Positions 1 through 12,590 of a stretch of 64,000 nt of DNA are shown here, piece after piece. Position 1 is the first letter of the stretch. Every line of letters begins with the position of its first letter. Below the pieces are notes generated by a model. That model worked only from the letters and a program-made list of their open reading frames with translations. It was not told the DNA's origin and searched no databases. Location of the stretch: the NCBI RefSeq assembly GCF_014334115.1, contig NZ_CP060494.1:248001-312000 (forward strand), read 5' to 3'. The translations under genes and the position numbers were made by a program. The stretch comes from Sphingosinithalassobacter sp. CS137 (GTDB lineage: Bacteria > Pseudomonadota > Alphaproteobacteria > Sphingomonadales > Sphingomonadaceae).

Positions 1-1
1 A

Positions 2-316
2 GCGATCCAGCTCGCCGCGGCGCTCAATTCGCTGCGCGGGACCGGCGGCGGGCTCAACCCGCTGGGCGAGCTGCGTCAGGCGGCGGGGATCGATCGGCTG
101 CGAATCCTGGGCGCGGACGAAGTGAGCGGTCGCGGAACGGCACTGGCGGCGGGCCAGTATCTGACCGACGACATCTATGTCGAGATCATCACCGACGCGC
201 GCGGCTTCACCGCTACGCAGCTCGAAATCGCGCTCACCCGCGCGCTGAGCCTGCTTTCGCAGACCGGCTCGTTCGGAGGGTCGAGCGTCAGCCTCCGCTA
301 TTCGAAGGATTACTGA
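2..316 (+). CDS. tamB: TamB C-terminal end (translocation and assembly module), partial
   Basis: This is the last 104 codons of a gene that begins before the window. TamB is an inner-membrane-anchored periplasmic bridge that works with the outer-membrane protein TamA in lipid transport or outer-membrane protein assembly. The visible tail has the family's usual ending: a segment around AGQYLTDDIYVEIITDARG, then a strand-rich stretch closing in SLRYSKDY and the stop. It is in the same direction as the monooxygenase that follows after 55 bases. The rest of the beta-helical protein and the start are outside the window, so the family call rests on the C-terminal signature alone. Confidence 0.8.
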   Translation, partial: AIQLAAALNSLRGTGGGLNPLGELRQAAGIDRLRILGADEVSGRGTALAAGQYLTDDIYVEIITDARGFTATQLEIALTRALSLLSQTGSFGGSSVSLRYSKDY

Positions 317-371
317 TCGATCCGTTGCGATCTGCGACCGAAACTGGAATAGTCGTTCGCGGAGAGGGCGC

Positions 372-1883
<1,512 letters not shown>

Positions 1884-1913
1884 ACCCTCGGGCTGCCGGG
1901 CCGTTGTTCCGGC

Positions 1914-3878
<1,965 letters not shown>

Positions 3879-3893
3879 GCTGCGGCTCGTCCC

Positions 3894-4196
3894 CTAGTCC
3901 GAGCGCGGGATCGGCTTGGGTTCGCCTGCGTCTCCGCTGGTCAGATGCTGCGACTCTTCCTGTGCCTTGAGCGACCCGGAATCTCCGGCAACCGCCGGGC
4001 TGTCGGGATTCGACGGGGTGGCGGCCTGGTTCGTCCGAGTCGCGTCGGGCGCGCCTTCGGCCGCCGTCTGGCCGCCGAGGCCGCCGCCGCCGGGCTGATC
4101 GCGCGTTTCGTCGGTCATCACTCCGGCGGCACTGTCGCGGTCGCGTGCATCCTCGCCGATATCCTCGGGAGCGTTGTTGGGTCGGCTCGTCGGCAT
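3894..4196 (-). CDS. Small hydrophilic protein of unknown function
   Basis: A 100-residue protein with no recognised domain. It is rich in Asp, Glu, Gly, Pro, Ser and Asn and lacks hydrophobic segments and Cys, so it looks intrinsically disordered, like stress-linked hydrophilic proteins of soil alphaproteobacteria; that comparison is inference. A longer frame opens at 4286, but I chose the ATG at 4196 because AAGGAG lies eight bases upstream of it. It converges with the methyltransferase-esterase gene, the two stops being only 15 bases apart. Confidence 0.6.
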   Translation of the reverse strand: MPTSRPNNAPEDIGEDARDRDSAAGVMTDETRDQPGGGGLGGQTAAEGAPDATRTNQAATPSNPDSPAVAGDSGSLKAQEESQHLTSGDAGEPKPIPRSD

Positions 4197-4243
4197 GGGT
4201 CGATCTCCTTCACCCCTGCCAACGCATTGCGGCGCAAAGAGCT

Positions 4244-4699
4244 TCAGTCGGCCGGGCGCGATCGCAGCAGCGCCGACCGCAGGCATTCACACACCACTTC
4301 GTCGCGCTGATTGAGCATGCGGTGCTTCCAGGTGACGATGCCCTGGCCGGGGCGCGAGTTGGAAGGACGCATTTCCACTACTTCGCTCTCGGCGCGCAGC
4401 GTATCGCCGATGAAGACCGGCTTGGGCATCACGAGCTTGTCGTAGCCGAGATTGGCGACCAGCGTTCCCGCGGTGGTGTCGCCCACGGTGATCCCCACCA
4501 TCAGGCTGAAGGTGAAGGTGCCGTTGACGAGGATGCGGCCGAACTCGCTCGCCTTCGCCGCCTCGGCGTCGAGGTGCAGCGGCTGGCTGTTGTGGGTCAT
4601 GGTGGTGAACAGGAGATTGTCGGTTTCGGTCACCGTGCGGCGCAGATCATGGGCGATCACGTCGCCGACCTGCCATTCGTCGTAGAAGCGGCCCGCCAT
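4244..4699 (-). CDS. MaoC-like (R)-hydratase / dehydratase
   Basis: A 151-residue single hot-dog protein of the MaoC family, which hydrates or dehydrates acyl-CoA thioesters. The active-site region reads DNLLFTTMTHNSQPLHLD followed by GRILVNGTFTFSLMVG, matching the catalytic Asp/His hydratase-2 layout. The start ATG at 4699 overlaps the TGA of the upstream acetyltransferase by one base, indicating translational coupling; a GTG one codon earlier is also possible. It is the last gene of a three-gene minus-strand unit with the GNAT and the alpha-hydroxyacid oxidase, and lies downstream of leucine degradation genes, so an acyl-CoA substrate is likely. Confidence 0.85.
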   Translation of the reverse strand: MAGRFYDEWQVGDVIAHDLRRTVTETDNLLFTTMTHNSQPLHLDAEAAKASEFGRILVNGTFTFSLMVGITVGDTTAGTLVANLGYDKLVMPKPVFIGDTLRAESEVVEMRPSNSRPGQGIVTWKHRMLNQRDEVVCECLRSALLRSRPAD

Positions 4700-5163
4700 C
4701 ACTCATTCTCCCGAAGCTTCAGCTTGAATCCCTTGTGGCTCTGCTCCCAGCCGAGCCGCTCGTAGAAGCGATGCGCGTCGGTGCGGCTGTTCGACGAGGT
4801 GAGCTGCACCAGATAGCAGTCGCGCTCGCGGCAGCGCGCGACGGCCCAGTCGATCATCGCCGCGCCATAGCCGCGCCCACGGCAATGCTCGTCGATCCGC
4901 ACCGCCTCGATCTGCCCTCGCCATGCGCCGCGGAAAGAAAGACCGGGCAGGAAGCTGAGTTGCAGCGTGCCGATCACTGCGCCCTCCAGCTCGGCGACGA
5001 CGAGCAGCTGGTTCGGGTCGGCTTCGATCGCATCGAACGCGGCGGCGTAGCGCGGATCGTCGGGATCAGTCTCTCGGTCCGCGGGGATCGTGTCGGCGCG
5101 CAGCATCGCGAGGATCGCGTGCAGGTCGGCGCGGGTCGCGCGGCGGATCGCGAGTGTGCTCAT
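4699..5163 (-). CDS. GNAT-family N-acetyltransferase
   Basis: A 154-residue GCN5-related acetyltransferase. It carries the strand-4 segment [26 protein letters not shown], whose R-G-x-G-Y-G-A loop binds the pyrophosphate of acetyl-CoA, and ends with the usual [18 protein letters not shown] motif. The ATG overlaps the TGA of the oxidase gene (ATGA at 5160-5163), and its own stop overlaps the MaoC start, so the three genes form one operon. Substrate is unknown; similar short GNATs acetylate amino acids or small amines. Confidence 0.85.
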   Translation of the reverse strand: MSTLAIRRATRADLHAILAMLRADTIPADRETDPDDPRYAAAFDAIEADPNQLLVVAELEGAVIGTLQLSFLPGLSFRGAWRGQIEAVRIDEHCRGRGYGAAMIDWAVARCRERDCYLVQLTSSNSRTDAHRFYERLGWEQSHKGFKLKLRENE

Positions 5164-6326
5164 CGGCGGTCGGTCCGAATCGCGCCCGCCGCGCGCACGG
5201 CGGCGAGATCGGGCATGCCGTTCACCGCCATCAGCAGATCCGCCTCGGCGAGAACCGACTTGAGCACATGCGCCGCGCCCTCGGCGCCGCCGAGCGCGAG
5301 GCCGTAGCTATAGGGGCGGCCGATGCCGACCGCGGTCGCGCCGAGTGCAAGCGCCTTGACGACATCGGTGCCCGAGCGGATGCCGCTGTCGAACAGCACC
5401 GGAACGCTGCCCGCGCCTTCGACCACGCCCGGCAGCAGGTCGATCGCGGCGATGCCGCCGTTCGCCTGACGCCCGCCGTGGTTCGAGCAATAGATCGCGT
5501 CGATCCCGGCATCGGCGGCGCGGCGCGCGTCGTCGGGGTGGCAGATGCCCTTGAGGACGATCGGCAGCTTCGTGAGGCCGCGCAGCCATTCGAGGTCGTC
5601 CCAGGTCAGCACTTTGCCGAACAGTCCGGCCCAGAGCATCACCGCGGCGCGGATATCGTCGCGCGGGTCCTTGCCGAGCAGTTCGCGGAAGACCGGGTCG
5701 GTGAAATAGTTTTCCAGAACGTGGCCGCGCAGCTGCGGGAAGTTGGCGGTGTTGAGATCGCGCGGGCGCCAGCCGGTGACCCAGGTGTCGAGCGTGACGA
5801 CGAGCGCCTTGTAGCCGGCGGCTTCGGCGCGAGCGACGAGGCTTTCGGCGAGGCCGGGGTGCTTGGGCGTATAGAGCTGAAAGAAGGCGGGGGTGTCGCC
5901 GCATGCCTTCGCCACGTCCTCGAGCGAGTCGTTGGCGAGGGTGGAGGCGCACAGCGGCACGCCGGTTTCGGCCGAGGCATGCGCGGCGGCGAGGTCGCCG
6001 TGGCCGTCCTGCGTGCAGATGCCGGTGACACCGATCGGCGCCATGAAAATGGGCGAGGGGAGGGTGAGCCCGAACAGGTCCACCGAGAGGTCGCGGGTGG
6101 TGCAGTCGACCAGCATGCGCGGCACCATTCCCCAGTGGCGGAACGCGTCGGCGTTGGCATCCTGCGTATGTTCGTCGCCGCAGCCGCCCTGAACATAATC
6201 GAGCACCGAGCGGGGCATCGCGGCCTCGGCGCGCGCCTTCAGGCTGGCGAAATCGACCGGGAGTTTCGGGACGACGCCCGAGAGGCCGGCGAAATAAATC
6301 GCGTTCTGATAGTCGCCGTAGGGCAT
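5160..6326 (-). CDS. FMN-dependent alpha-hydroxy-acid oxidizing protein
   Basis: A 388-residue member of the FMN-linked alpha-hydroxyacid dehydrogenase/oxidase family (lactate dehydrogenase LldD, lactate monooxygenase, glycolate oxidase). Family marks are [39 protein letters not shown] with the FMN-contacting Lys, and [13 protein letters not shown] with the active-site His and Arg. The frame is open further upstream, but the ATG at 6326 is chosen because AAGGGAGAG sits just before it and the upstream codons are repeat DNA. It leads an operon with the GNAT and MaoC genes. A palindromic element begins 15 bases upstream of the start. Confidence 0.88.
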   Translation of the reverse strand: MPYGDYQNAIYFAGLSGVVPKLPVDFASLKARAEAAMPRSVLDYVQGGCGDEHTQDANADAFRHWGMVPRMLVDCTTRDLSVDLFGLTLPSPIFMAPIGVTGICTQDGHGDLAAAHASAETGVPLCASTLANDSLEDVAKACGDTPAFFQLYTPKHPGLAESLVARAEAAGYKALVVTLDTWVTGWRPRDLNTANFPQLRGHVLENYFTDPVFRELLGKDPRDDIRAAVMLWAGLFGKVLTWDDLEWLRGLTKLPIVLKGICHPDDARRAADAGIDAIYCSNHGGRQANGGIAAIDLLPGVVEGAGSVPVLFDSGIRSGTDVVKALALGATAVGIGRPYSYGLALGGAEGAAHVLKSVLAEADLLMAVNGMPDLAAVRAAGAIRTDRR

Positions 6327-6340
6327 TTCGGTCTCTCCCT

Positions 6341-6496
6341 TCTCTCCCGATGGGGGAGAGGATACACGGGCTTGGCGGCTTTGCCGCCTAGCCGGGGTTG
6401 GAAAGGACGCGCCTGCGGCTTTCCCCTCACCAACTACGCCTAGGCGCCGCTCGCGCGGCACCAAGGCTTCGTATCCTCTCCCCGGCCGGGGAGAGG
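6341..6496. repeat. REPIN-like inverted pair of palindromes (family B)
   Basis: The gap between mccA and the hydroxyacid oxidase is almost entirely one imperfect inverted repeat. The left end has CTCTCCCGATGGGGGAGAG followed by GATAC. The right end has GTATC followed by CTCTCCCCGGCCGGGGAGAG, so each end is itself a palindrome and the two ends are inverted copies. The inner parts (CTTGGCGGC..GCCGCC..GTTGG and its inverted counterpart) also pair. Two inverted REP-like palindromes around a short centre is the REPIN layout. It abuts the Shine-Dalgarno of the oxidase gene. Confidence 0.7.
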
Positions 6497-6499
6497 AGC

Positions 6500-8437
6500 T
6501 TATGCGTCCCCGCCGCGCTCGACCCGCACCAGCAGTGTGCCTTCGGTGACCTGGCCGCCGGCTTCGACGGTGAGTTCCGCCACGGTGCCGTCGAACGGGG
6601 CGGTGAGGCTGTGCTCCATCTTCATCGCTTCGAGCGTGAGCAGTTTCTGTCCCGCGCCCACGCTGTCGCCCTGCGCGACGTCGAGCGCGATTACCTTGCC
6701 CGGCATCGGCGCGAGGATCGCGCCGTCGGAGGCGGCACCTGCGCCAGCGCCCTCCACCCGAGCATCGGTCAGGCGCCAGGTGGCCCCCTGAAGCGTCAGA
6801 TAGGTTTCGCCGTGCTGGTGATGGAGAAGGAGGAAGTTCGAGTCGTTCTCGGCCACGCGCGTGGAGAGATCGGCGACAAACACGTCGCCCCGATCGATGA
6901 AGCGCACCTGCTGTTGCGGCTGCGCATTCAGGCGGAACCCTGTCGGCGCCGGATAGGAGCCCAGCTGCGCGCGTGCGGCGATCGCAAGTGCCTTGGGCAG
7001 AGGTTCGACCGGGAAGATCACGTCTTCCTGATGGCGCTCGATGAAGCCGGTATCGACGTTTCCTGCGGTGAAATCCGGCTGGACGAGCAGCGCATGCAGG
7101 AAGGTGGCATTGGTGTGGATCGGCCAGATCTGCGCGTCTGCCGCCAAGTGAGCAAGGCCCGAGGCCGCATCCCGACGGGTGTCCGCATGGCAGATCAGCT
7201 TGGCGATCATCGGATCGTAGAAGGGGGAGATGCTATCCCCTTCCACCACGCCGGTTTCGATCCGAGGACGGCCGGGGGGCGTCCATTCTTCCGGTGCGCC
7301 GCCCGTCTCGGCACGAAAGCGCATCGTGCGAAGCGTTCGCGGGAGCGCGAAGCGATCGAGGCGGCCGATCGACGGCAGGAACCCCTTGACCGGGTCCTCG
7401 GCATAGAGCCGCGCCTCGATCGCCCAGCCGTTGATGCTAAGTTCGTCCTGACGTTTGGGCAGCTTCTCCCCGCTCGCCACGCGGAGCTGCCATTCGACCA
7501 GATCGACGCCGGTGATCTCCTCGGTCACCGGATGCTCGACCTGGAGCCGGGTGTTCATTTCCATGAACCAGATGCGGTCGGCGCGCAGGCCTTCGCTGGC
7601 GTCGGCGATGAACTCGATCGTGCCCGCGCCGACATAGTCGACTGCCTTGGCGGCGCGGACGGCGGCGGCGCAGATCGCTTCGCGGGTGTCGGGGTCCATC
7701 CCCGGCGCGGGGGCTTCCTCGATCACTTTCTGGTGGCGCCGCTGGAGCGAGCAGTCGCGTTCGAACAGGTGGACGATGTTGCCGTGGGTGTCGCCGAACA
7801 CCTGCACTTCGATGTGGCGCGGCGAGAGGATGTATTTTTCGATCAGCACGCGATCGTCGCCGAAGCTCGACGCTGCCTCGCGCTTGCAGCTGGCGAGCAT
7901 CTCCTGGAACTGCGCTGCATCATCGACGCGGCGCATGCCCTTCCCGCCGCCGCCCGCGACTGCCTTGATGAGCACCGGATAGCCGATCTTGTCGGCTTCG
8001 GCCTTGAGATGATCGGGGTCCTGGTTCTCGCCGAGATAGCCGGGCGTGGTCGGCACGCCCGCGTCCTGCATCAGCTTCTTGGCGGCGTCCTTCAGCCCCA
8101 TCGCGCGAATGCTCGAAGGCGTCGCTCCAACCCAGATCAGCCCGGCGTCGGTGACGGCCTGCGCGAAATCGGCGTTTTCGGAGAGGAAGCCATAGCCGGG
8201 ATGGATCGCCTCGGCGCCCGTTTTCTTCGCGGCGGCGATGATCTTCTCGCCGACGAGATAACTTCCGCGCGCGGGGCTGGGGCCGATGTGCACTGCCGCG
8301 TCGGCCTGGCGGACGTGCAGCGCCTGCGCATCCGCATCCGAATAGACGGCGACGGTGCGGATGCCCATCGCGCGCGCGGTGCGGATGATGCGGCAGGCGA
8401 TCTCGCCGCGATTGGCGATGAGCAGGGATTGGATCAT
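6500..8437 (-). CDS. mccA: Methylcrotonyl-CoA carboxylase biotin-containing (alpha) subunit
   Basis: A 645-residue biotin carboxylase/BCCP subunit. With the carboxyltransferase subunit it converts 3-methylcrotonyl-CoA to 3-methylglutaconyl-CoA in leucine breakdown. It starts [20 protein letters not shown] and has the ATP-grasp glycine loop [13 protein letters not shown] and the [19 protein letters not shown] segment. The C-terminal biotinyl domain holds [15 protein letters not shown], with the biotin Lys near residue 605. Length is typical. The ATG overlaps the stop of the DUF3088 gene (ATGA). Acetyl- or propionyl-CoA carboxylase subunits look alike; the choice of MCC rests on ivd and mccB in the same strand and cluster. 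Confidence 0.92.
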   Translation of the reverse strand: MIQSLLIANRGEIACRIIRTARAMGIRTVAVYSDADAQALHVRQADAAVHIGPSPARGSYLVGEKIIAAAKKTGAEAIHPGYGFLSENADFAQAVTDAGLIWVGATPSSIRAMGLKDAAKKLMQDAGVPTTPGYLGENQDPDHLKAEADKIGYPVLIKAVAGGGGKGMRRVDDAAQFQEMLASCKREAASSFGDDRVLIEKYILSPRHIEVQVFGDTHGNIVHLFERDCSLQRRHQKVIEEAPAPGMDPDTREAICAAAVRAAKAVDYVGAGTIEFIADASEGLRADRIWFMEMNTRLQVEHPVTEEITGVDLVEWQLRVASGEKLPKRQDELSINGWAIEARLYAEDPVKGFLPSIGRLDRFALPRTLRTMRFRAETGGAPEEWTPPGRPRIETGVVEGDSISPFYDPMIAKLICHADTRRDAASGLAHLAADAQIWPIHTNATFLHALLVQPDFTAGNVDTGFIERHQEDVIFPVEPLPKALAIAARAQLGSYPAPTGFRLNAQPQQQVRFIDRGDVFVADLSTRVAENDSNFLLLHHQHGETYLTLQGATWRLTDARVEGAGAGAASDGAILAPMPGKVIALDVAQGDSVGAGQKLLTLEAMKMEHSLTAPFDGTVAELTVEAGGQVTEGTLLVRVERGGDA

Positions 8438-8742
8438 GGGTGCCGTTCCGGAAAGCCGTGGCGGGTGTGGAGCGCCGCCAGCAGGGGTTCGATTTCGTTG
8501 ACGAAGCCGCCCTCGGCGAAGGCGAGCGCGGGGAGGTTCTGGTGTTCCTCGCCGAGCGCGGCGATCACCGCCGGGCGCGGGCGTGGCCACTCGACGCGGA
8601 TCACCTCGAGCTTCGCGGCGCGATCGGGAAAGGTGGCGAGCAGCCCTTCCACGGTCATGCAATCCTTGCAGTAGAAGCTGCGGCCGGGGAGCGCGGGGTC
8701 GGGCGCTTCGACGGGCAGGAGGAAGAGGCGATCGCGGTTCAT
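8434..8742 (-). CDS. DUF3088-like small protein
   Basis: A 102-residue protein that I place in the DUF3088 family. It starts NRDRLFLLPVEAPDPALPG and has a CxxC pair in FYCKDCMTVEG, then an alternating strand/helix pattern recalling a thioredoxin-like fold. No function is established. It overlaps its neighbours by four bases on both sides (ATGA at 8434-8437 and 8739-8742), so it is translated with mccA and the NTF2-like gene. It is a regular passenger of the leucine cluster here, not a mobile addition. Confidence 0.7.
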   Translation of the reverse strand: MNRDRLFLLPVEAPDPALPGRSFYCKDCMTVEGLLATFPDRAAKLEVIRVEWPRPRPAVIAALGEEHQNLPALAFAEGGFVNEIEPLLAALHTRHGFPERHP

Positions 8743-9209
8743 TCTGCGGCCGGGCAGCCCTGAGTGCGCTGCGTCCAGGTGACGTTGAGCACGCGCCACG
8801 CGCCGTCCTTGCGGACGAGATCGAAGTGATTGGTGCCGCAATGCGAGGGCTTGCCGTCGAGCGTGAAGACATAGGGCGTCCACACCATCGCGATGTCGCC
8901 ATCGACATGCACGTGCGGATCGATGTTGCGCTCGATCGGGGTGCCGGGGATGCCGGGCAGGCGCTGCGCGAAACTGGCCCAGTCGCTGGTGACGATGCGC
9001 GGCGTGCCGCCGGGGGTGTGGACCGCGGCCGTGGCGTTGCCCTCGGGAAGCGTGACTGCGGTTAGCGCGGCGGGGTCTTTCGCGGTGAGTGCGGCGAACA
9101 TCGTGTCGATCGTCGCGAGCACGGCGGCGGAATCCTCGTCCGACGCATGCTGGGCGAGCGCGGGCGAGGCGAAGAGGAGGGCGGGGACGAGGAGGAGATG
9201 GCGCATCAT
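8739..9209 (-). CDS. Exported NTF2-like (SnoaL/calcium-kinase-association type) protein
   Basis: A 156-residue protein with a clear signal peptide, MRHLLLVPALLFASPALAQ, cleaved near residue 20. The mature part is a cone-shaped NTF2-like fold, seen in ATIDTMFAALTAKDPAALTAVTLPEG at its start and VWTPYVFTLDGKPSHCGTNHFDLVRKDGAWRVLNVTWT at its end. Such proteins are nuclear-transport-factor-like ligand binders, often of unknown substrate. AAGGAG at 9216-9225 on the minus strand positions the start at 9209; the second Met is equally possible. Its promoter side is occupied by the left arm of the DUF559 element. Confidence 0.75.
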   Translation of the reverse strand: MMRHLLLVPALLFASPALAQHASDEDSAAVLATIDTMFAALTAKDPAALTAVTLPEGNATAAVHTPGGTPRIVTSDWASFAQRLPGIPGTPIERNIDPHVHVDGDIAMVWTPYVFTLDGKPSHCGTNHFDLVRKDGAWRVLNVTWTQRTQGCPAAE

Positions 9210-9212
9210 CGG

Positions 9213-9698
9213 TCAGGCTCCTTGGGCGAGATCCTCCCCGGGACGGGGAGGGGGACCAGCCGCAGGCTGGTGGAGGGGGCGAGCCAGCAAGGCTGCGATC
9301 GATGCTGCCACGGCAGCAGGGTCGCGCAGCACCTCGGCGGCGGGATAGCGAAGGATGCGATAGCCGTTTTCGCAAAGGAAGGAGTCGCGGATTGCGTCAG
9401 ATCGGGTCCGTGTTCCGCGGTTATGTGCTTCACCATCGACTTCGACGATCAGCCGGTGCGCCACGCAGCAGAAGTCAGTGACGTACGGGCCGATCGGGTG
9501 TTGGCGGCGGAACTTCGCGCCGGTGCGTGCAGCGCGAAGATGCTCCCAGAGAAGCACCTCAGGAAGGGCGAGGGCGCGCCGCTGTCTGCGGGCGAGCGCG
9601 GTTTCAGGACGGATCGCGCGCGGCAGCCCCCCTCCACCACGCTTCGCGCGGTCCCCCTCCCCGTGCCGGGGAGGATCTTCGACGGCTTCCCCCCTCAC
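9213..9698 (-). CDS. DUF559 endonuclease-domain protein enclosed by inverted repeats
   Basis: A 161-codon frame. Residues 35-125 match DUF559, a PD-(D/E)XK-type nuclease domain related to very-short-patch-repair enzymes. It shows [27 protein letters not shown] with Asp75, [10 protein letters not shown] with Glu86-x-Asp88, and [23 protein letters not shown]. The first 25 and last 25 residues are translated from the two inverted repeat arms and are rich in Pro, Gly and Arg, so they are probably not part of the fold. The ATG at 9698 is formed by the Met-stop (ATGA) that ends mccB, so the true start is uncertain. The gene interrupts an operon whose other genes overlap, which suggests insertion. 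Confidence 0.75.
   Translation of the reverse strand: MRGEAVEDPPRHGEGDRAKRGGGGLPRAIRPETALARRQRRALALPEVLLWEHLRAARTGAKFRRQHPIGPYVTDFCCVAHRLIVEVDGEAHNRGTRTRSDAIRDSFLCENGYRILRYPAAEVLRDPAAVAASIAALLARPLHQPAAGPPPRPGEDLAQGA
9229..9283 (+). repeat. Left arm of DUF559-flanking inverted repeat (family A)
   Basis: Contains GATCCTCCCCGGGACGGGGA followed by GGGGGACC, an inner palindrome CAGCCGCAGGCTG and TGGAGGGGGC. It is the inverted counterpart of the arm at 9625-9679 and overlaps the 3' end of the DUF559 frame. Confidence 0.8.
9625..9679 (-). repeat. Right arm of DUF559-flanking inverted repeat (family A)
   Basis: Read on the minus strand it begins GATCCTCCCCGGCACGGGGA, then GGGGGACC, an inner GCGCGAAGCGT segment and GGTGGAGGGGG, closely matching the left arm. 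It lies 15 bases past the mccB stop and is nearly identical to the right arm of the gene-less element at 12951-13080. Confidence 0.8.
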
Positions 9699-11335
9699 AT
9701 CCGGAAGACGCCGAAGCGGGGCGTCTCAGGGATGGGGGCATTCAGGCAGGCGGCGAAGGCGAGGCCGAGGACGTCGCGGGTCTGGGCGGGGTCGATGATG
9801 CCGTCGTCCCAGAGGCGGGCGGTCGCGTGCCAGGGGTTGCCTTCGTCTTCGTATTTCTGGCGGATCGGCGCCTTGAAGGCCTCGGCTTGCTCGTCGCTCC
9901 ACGAATCCGCATCGCGGTGGACGGTGGCGAGGACGCTCGCGGCCTGCTCGCCGCCCATCACGCTGATCCGGCTGTTGGGCCAGCTGAACAGGAAGCGCGG
10001 GCTGTAGGCGCGGCCCGCCATGCCGTAGTTGCCCGCGCCGAAGCTGCCGCCGATCAGGATCGTCACCTTGGGCACGCTGGCGGTGGCGACTGCGGTGACG
10101 AGCTTGGCGCCGTGCTTGGCGATGCCCTCTGCCTCGTACTTGCCGCCGACCATGAAGCCCGAGATGTTCTGGAGGAACAGCAGCGGAATGCGGCGCTGGC
10201 AGGCGAGTTCGATGAAATGCGCGCCCTTGACCGCGCTTTCGCTGAACAGGACGCCGTTGTTGGCGAGGATCGCGACAGGCATGCCCCAGATATGCGCGAA
10301 GCCGCAGACGAGGCTGGAGCCGTAGAGCGCCTTGAACTCGTGAAACTCGCTGCCGTCGACGAGCCGCGCGATGACTTCGTGGACGTCGTACGGCGCACGG
10401 ACGTCCTGGGGGATGATGCCGTAGAGTTCCGAGGGGTCGTACTTCGGTGGTCTTGGTTCTCGCCGTGCTCCGGCGGAGGCCGGAGCGTTGGCGGCCAGGG
10501 CTCCGGCCTGCGCCGGAGCACAGGCCATGCCGAGGTTCGAGACGATGTCGCGCACGATCGTCAGCGCATGCTCGTCATTCTCCGCGACATGGTCGACGAC
10601 GCCCGACTTGCGCCCGTGCAGGTCACCGCCGCCAAGATTCTCGGCGCTGATCTCTTCGCCCGTCGCGGCCTTCACCAGCGGCGGACCGGCGAGGAAGATC
10701 GTGCCTTGTTCGCGCACGATCACGCTTTCGTCGGACATGGCGGGGACATAGGCGCCGCCCGCGGTGCAGCTGCCCATCACGCAGGCGATCTGGGGGATGC
10801 CCAGCGCCGACATGTTCGCCTGGTTGAAGAAGATGCGGCCGAAATGGTCGCGGTCGGGGAAGACCTCGGCCTGGTGCGGCAGGTTCGCGCCGCCGCTGTC
10901 GACCAGATAGATGCAGGGCAGCCGGTTTTCCTGCGCGATCTCCTGCGCGCGAAGGTGCTTCTTCACCGTCATCGGATAATAGGTGCCGCCCTTCACCGTG
11001 GCGTCGTTGCACACGATCATGCACTGGCGGCCCGAGACGCGGCCGATGCCGGCGATCATTCCGGCGCCAGGCACCTCGTCGTCGTACATGCCGTTCGCGG
11101 CGAGCTGGCCGATCTCGAGGAACGGCGAGCCGGGATCGAGCAGCCGCTCGACGCGGTCGCGCGGGAGCAGCTTGCCGCGCGCGACATGCCGCTCCCTAGC
11201 ACGCTCCGATCCGCCGAGAGCGGCCTGAGCGACGTCGGCGCGAAGCTTCTGCGCCAGTGCCTGATTGTGCGCGGCATTCGCACGGAAGCCATCGCTGTCC
11301 CGCGACAGCTGGGAAGTGAGAGCGGGCGCGCTCAT
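9695..11335 (-). CDS. mccB: Methylcrotonyl-CoA carboxylase carboxyltransferase (beta) subunit
   Basis: A 546-residue carboxyltransferase that moves CO2 from biotin to 3-methylcrotonyl-CoA. Family marks are [99 protein letters not shown] and the usual C-terminus FGVFRM. It overlaps ivd by four bases (ATGA at 11332-11335). The linker between the two crotonase-like halves carries an extra Ala/Pro/Gly stretch, about residues 272-295, encoded by a palindromic repeat at 10467-10519. No frame is lost and the catalytic segments are intact, so the protein is probably active. Confidence 0.93.
   Translation of the reverse strand: MSAPALTSQLSRDSDGFRANAAHNQALAQKLRADVAQAALGGSERARERHVARGKLLPRDRVERLLDPGSPFLEIGQLAANGMYDDEVPGAGMIAGIGRVSGRQCMIVCNDATVKGGTYYPMTVKKHLRAQEIAQENRLPCIYLVDSGGANLPHQAEVFPDRDHFGRIFFNQANMSALGIPQIACVMGSCTAGGAYVPAMSDESVIVREQGTIFLAGPPLVKAATGEEISAENLGGGDLHGRKSGVVDHVAENDEHALTIVRDIVSNLGMACAPAQAGALAANAPASAGARREPRPPKYDPSELYGIIPQDVRAPYDVHEVIARLVDGSEFHEFKALYGSSLVCGFAHIWGMPVAILANNGVLFSESAVKGAHFIELACQRRIPLLFLQNISGFMVGGKYEAEGIAKHGAKLVTAVATASVPKVTILIGGSFGAGNYGMAGRAYSPRFLFSWPNSRISVMGGEQAASVLATVHRDADSWSDEQAEAFKAPIRQKYEDEGNPWHATARLWDDGIIDPAQTRDVLGLAFAACLNAPIPETPRFGVFRM
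10467..10519. repeat. In-frame double palindrome inside mccB
   Basis: Two hairpins in a row, GCTCCGGCGGAGGCCGGAGC at 10467-10486 and GCTCCGGCCTGCGCCGGAGC at 10500-10519, separated by 13 bases. On the coding strand they give an Ala/Pro/Gly-rich peptide containing PAQAG and PASAG. The composition differs from the flanking linker residues, which suggests a repeat that landed in a tolerant inter-domain linker. Confidence 0.75.
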
Positions 11336-12483
11336 GCGGCGCCTACGAGCTCGCGGCCGATCAGCATGCGGCGGATCTCGTTGGTGCCGGCGCCGATGTC
11401 GAGCAGCTTGGCGTCGCGGGCGAAGCGCTCGACCGGCCAGTCCTTGGTATAGCCGGCGCCGCCCAGCGCCTGGATCGCCTCGAGGCTGACCTTCACCGCG
11501 CTTTCGCTGGCGAGCAGGATCGCGCCCGCCGCGTCGAAGCGCGTGGTGCGGCCGGCGTCGCAATTCTTCGCGACCTGATAGACATAGGCGCGCGCCGAAT
11601 TGAGCGCGACATACATGTCGGCGATCTTGGCCTGGATCAGCTGAAAGCTGCCGATCGGCTTGCCGAACTGGCTGCGCTCGCGAACATAGGGGAGAACCAC
11701 GTCGAGGCACGCCTGCATGATGCCGAGCTGGATCCCGGCGAGCACGGTGCGCTCATAATCGAGCCCGCTCATCAGCACGCCGACGCCGCCGTTCACCGGG
11801 CCCATGACGTTCGCCTCGGGCACTTCGCAGTCGTTGAAGACGAGCTCGGCGGTGGGCGAGCCGCGCATGCCCATCTTGTCGATCTTCTGGCCGATCGAAA
11901 AGCCGGGCATGTCCTTTTCGATCAGGAAGGTGGTGATGCCGCGCGATCCCTCGCCGGTCTTGGCATAGACCACCAGCGTATCGGCATAGGCGGCGTTGGT
12001 GATCCAGAACTTCGTGCCGTTGAGCAGATATCCGGTATCGGTCTTTTCCGCGCGCAGCTTCATGCCGACGACGTCGGAACCCGCGTTCGTCTCCGACATG
12101 GCGAGGCTGCCGACATGCTCGCCCGAAATGAGCTTGGGCAGATATTTCGCCTTTTGCTCGTCGCTCGCCCAGCGGCGGATCTGATTGACGCAGAGGTTCG
12201 AATGCGCGCCGTAGCTCAGGCCGATCGACGCGGAGGCGCGGCTGACTTCCTCGACCGCGACGACATGCTCGAGATAGCCGAGGCCGAGACCGCCCCATTG
12301 TTCCTCGACGGTGATGCCGTGCAGGCCGAGCTCGCCCATCGCGGGCCAGAGCTCGCGCGGGAACCAGTCCTCAGCGTCGATCCGTGCGGCGAGCGGGGCG
12401 ATCTGGTCCTCGGCGAAGCGGCGGGTGCTCTCGCGGATCATGTCGGCGGTGTCGCCGAGGCCGAAGTCGAGGGTCGGTTGCAT
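11332..12483 (-). CDS. ivd: Isovaleryl-CoA dehydrogenase
   Basis: A 383-residue FAD-dependent acyl-CoA dehydrogenase that oxidises isovaleryl-CoA to 3-methylcrotonyl-CoA, the substrate of the downstream mccAB enzyme. Recognisable segments are [43 protein letters not shown] (substrate/FAD loop), [19 protein letters not shown] and [16 protein letters not shown], whose Glu is at the position typical of isovaleryl-CoA dehydrogenases. The C-terminus is [43 protein letters not shown] precedes the ATG at 12483. It is the first gene of the leucine unit ivd-mccB-(DUF559)-NTF2-DUF3088-mccA. Confidence 0.93.
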   Translation of the reverse strand: MQPTLDFGLGDTADMIRESTRRFAEDQIAPLAARIDAEDWFPRELWPAMGELGLHGITVEEQWGGLGLGYLEHVVAVEEVSRASASIGLSYGAHSNLCVNQIRRWASDEQKAKYLPKLISGEHVGSLAMSETNAGSDVVGMKLRAEKTDTGYLLNGTKFWITNAAYADTLVVYAKTGEGSRGITTFLIEKDMPGFSIGQKIDKMGMRGSPTAELVFNDCEVPEANVMGPVNGGVGVLMSGLDYERTVLAGIQLGIMQACLDVVLPYVRERSQFGKPIGSFQLIQAKIADMYVALNSARAYVYQVAKNCDAGRTTRFDAAGAILLASESAVKVSLEAIQALGGAGYTKDWPVERFARDAKLLDIGAGTNEIRRMLIGRELVGAA

Positions 12484-12590
12484 CGTCTCTCCTTGTGGCA
12501 GTGATTCTGCCCTTCTTTGAGTCTCTCTAACCGCTCCCGCCGCGCTTGTCGAAGGTCGATTTTCCGATTGGAGAATCGAGCGCCAACGCC

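Noticed and set aside
6398..8674. Long plus-strand frame opposite mccA
   Set aside because: The minus-strand mccA is unambiguous; the plus frame is its shadow.
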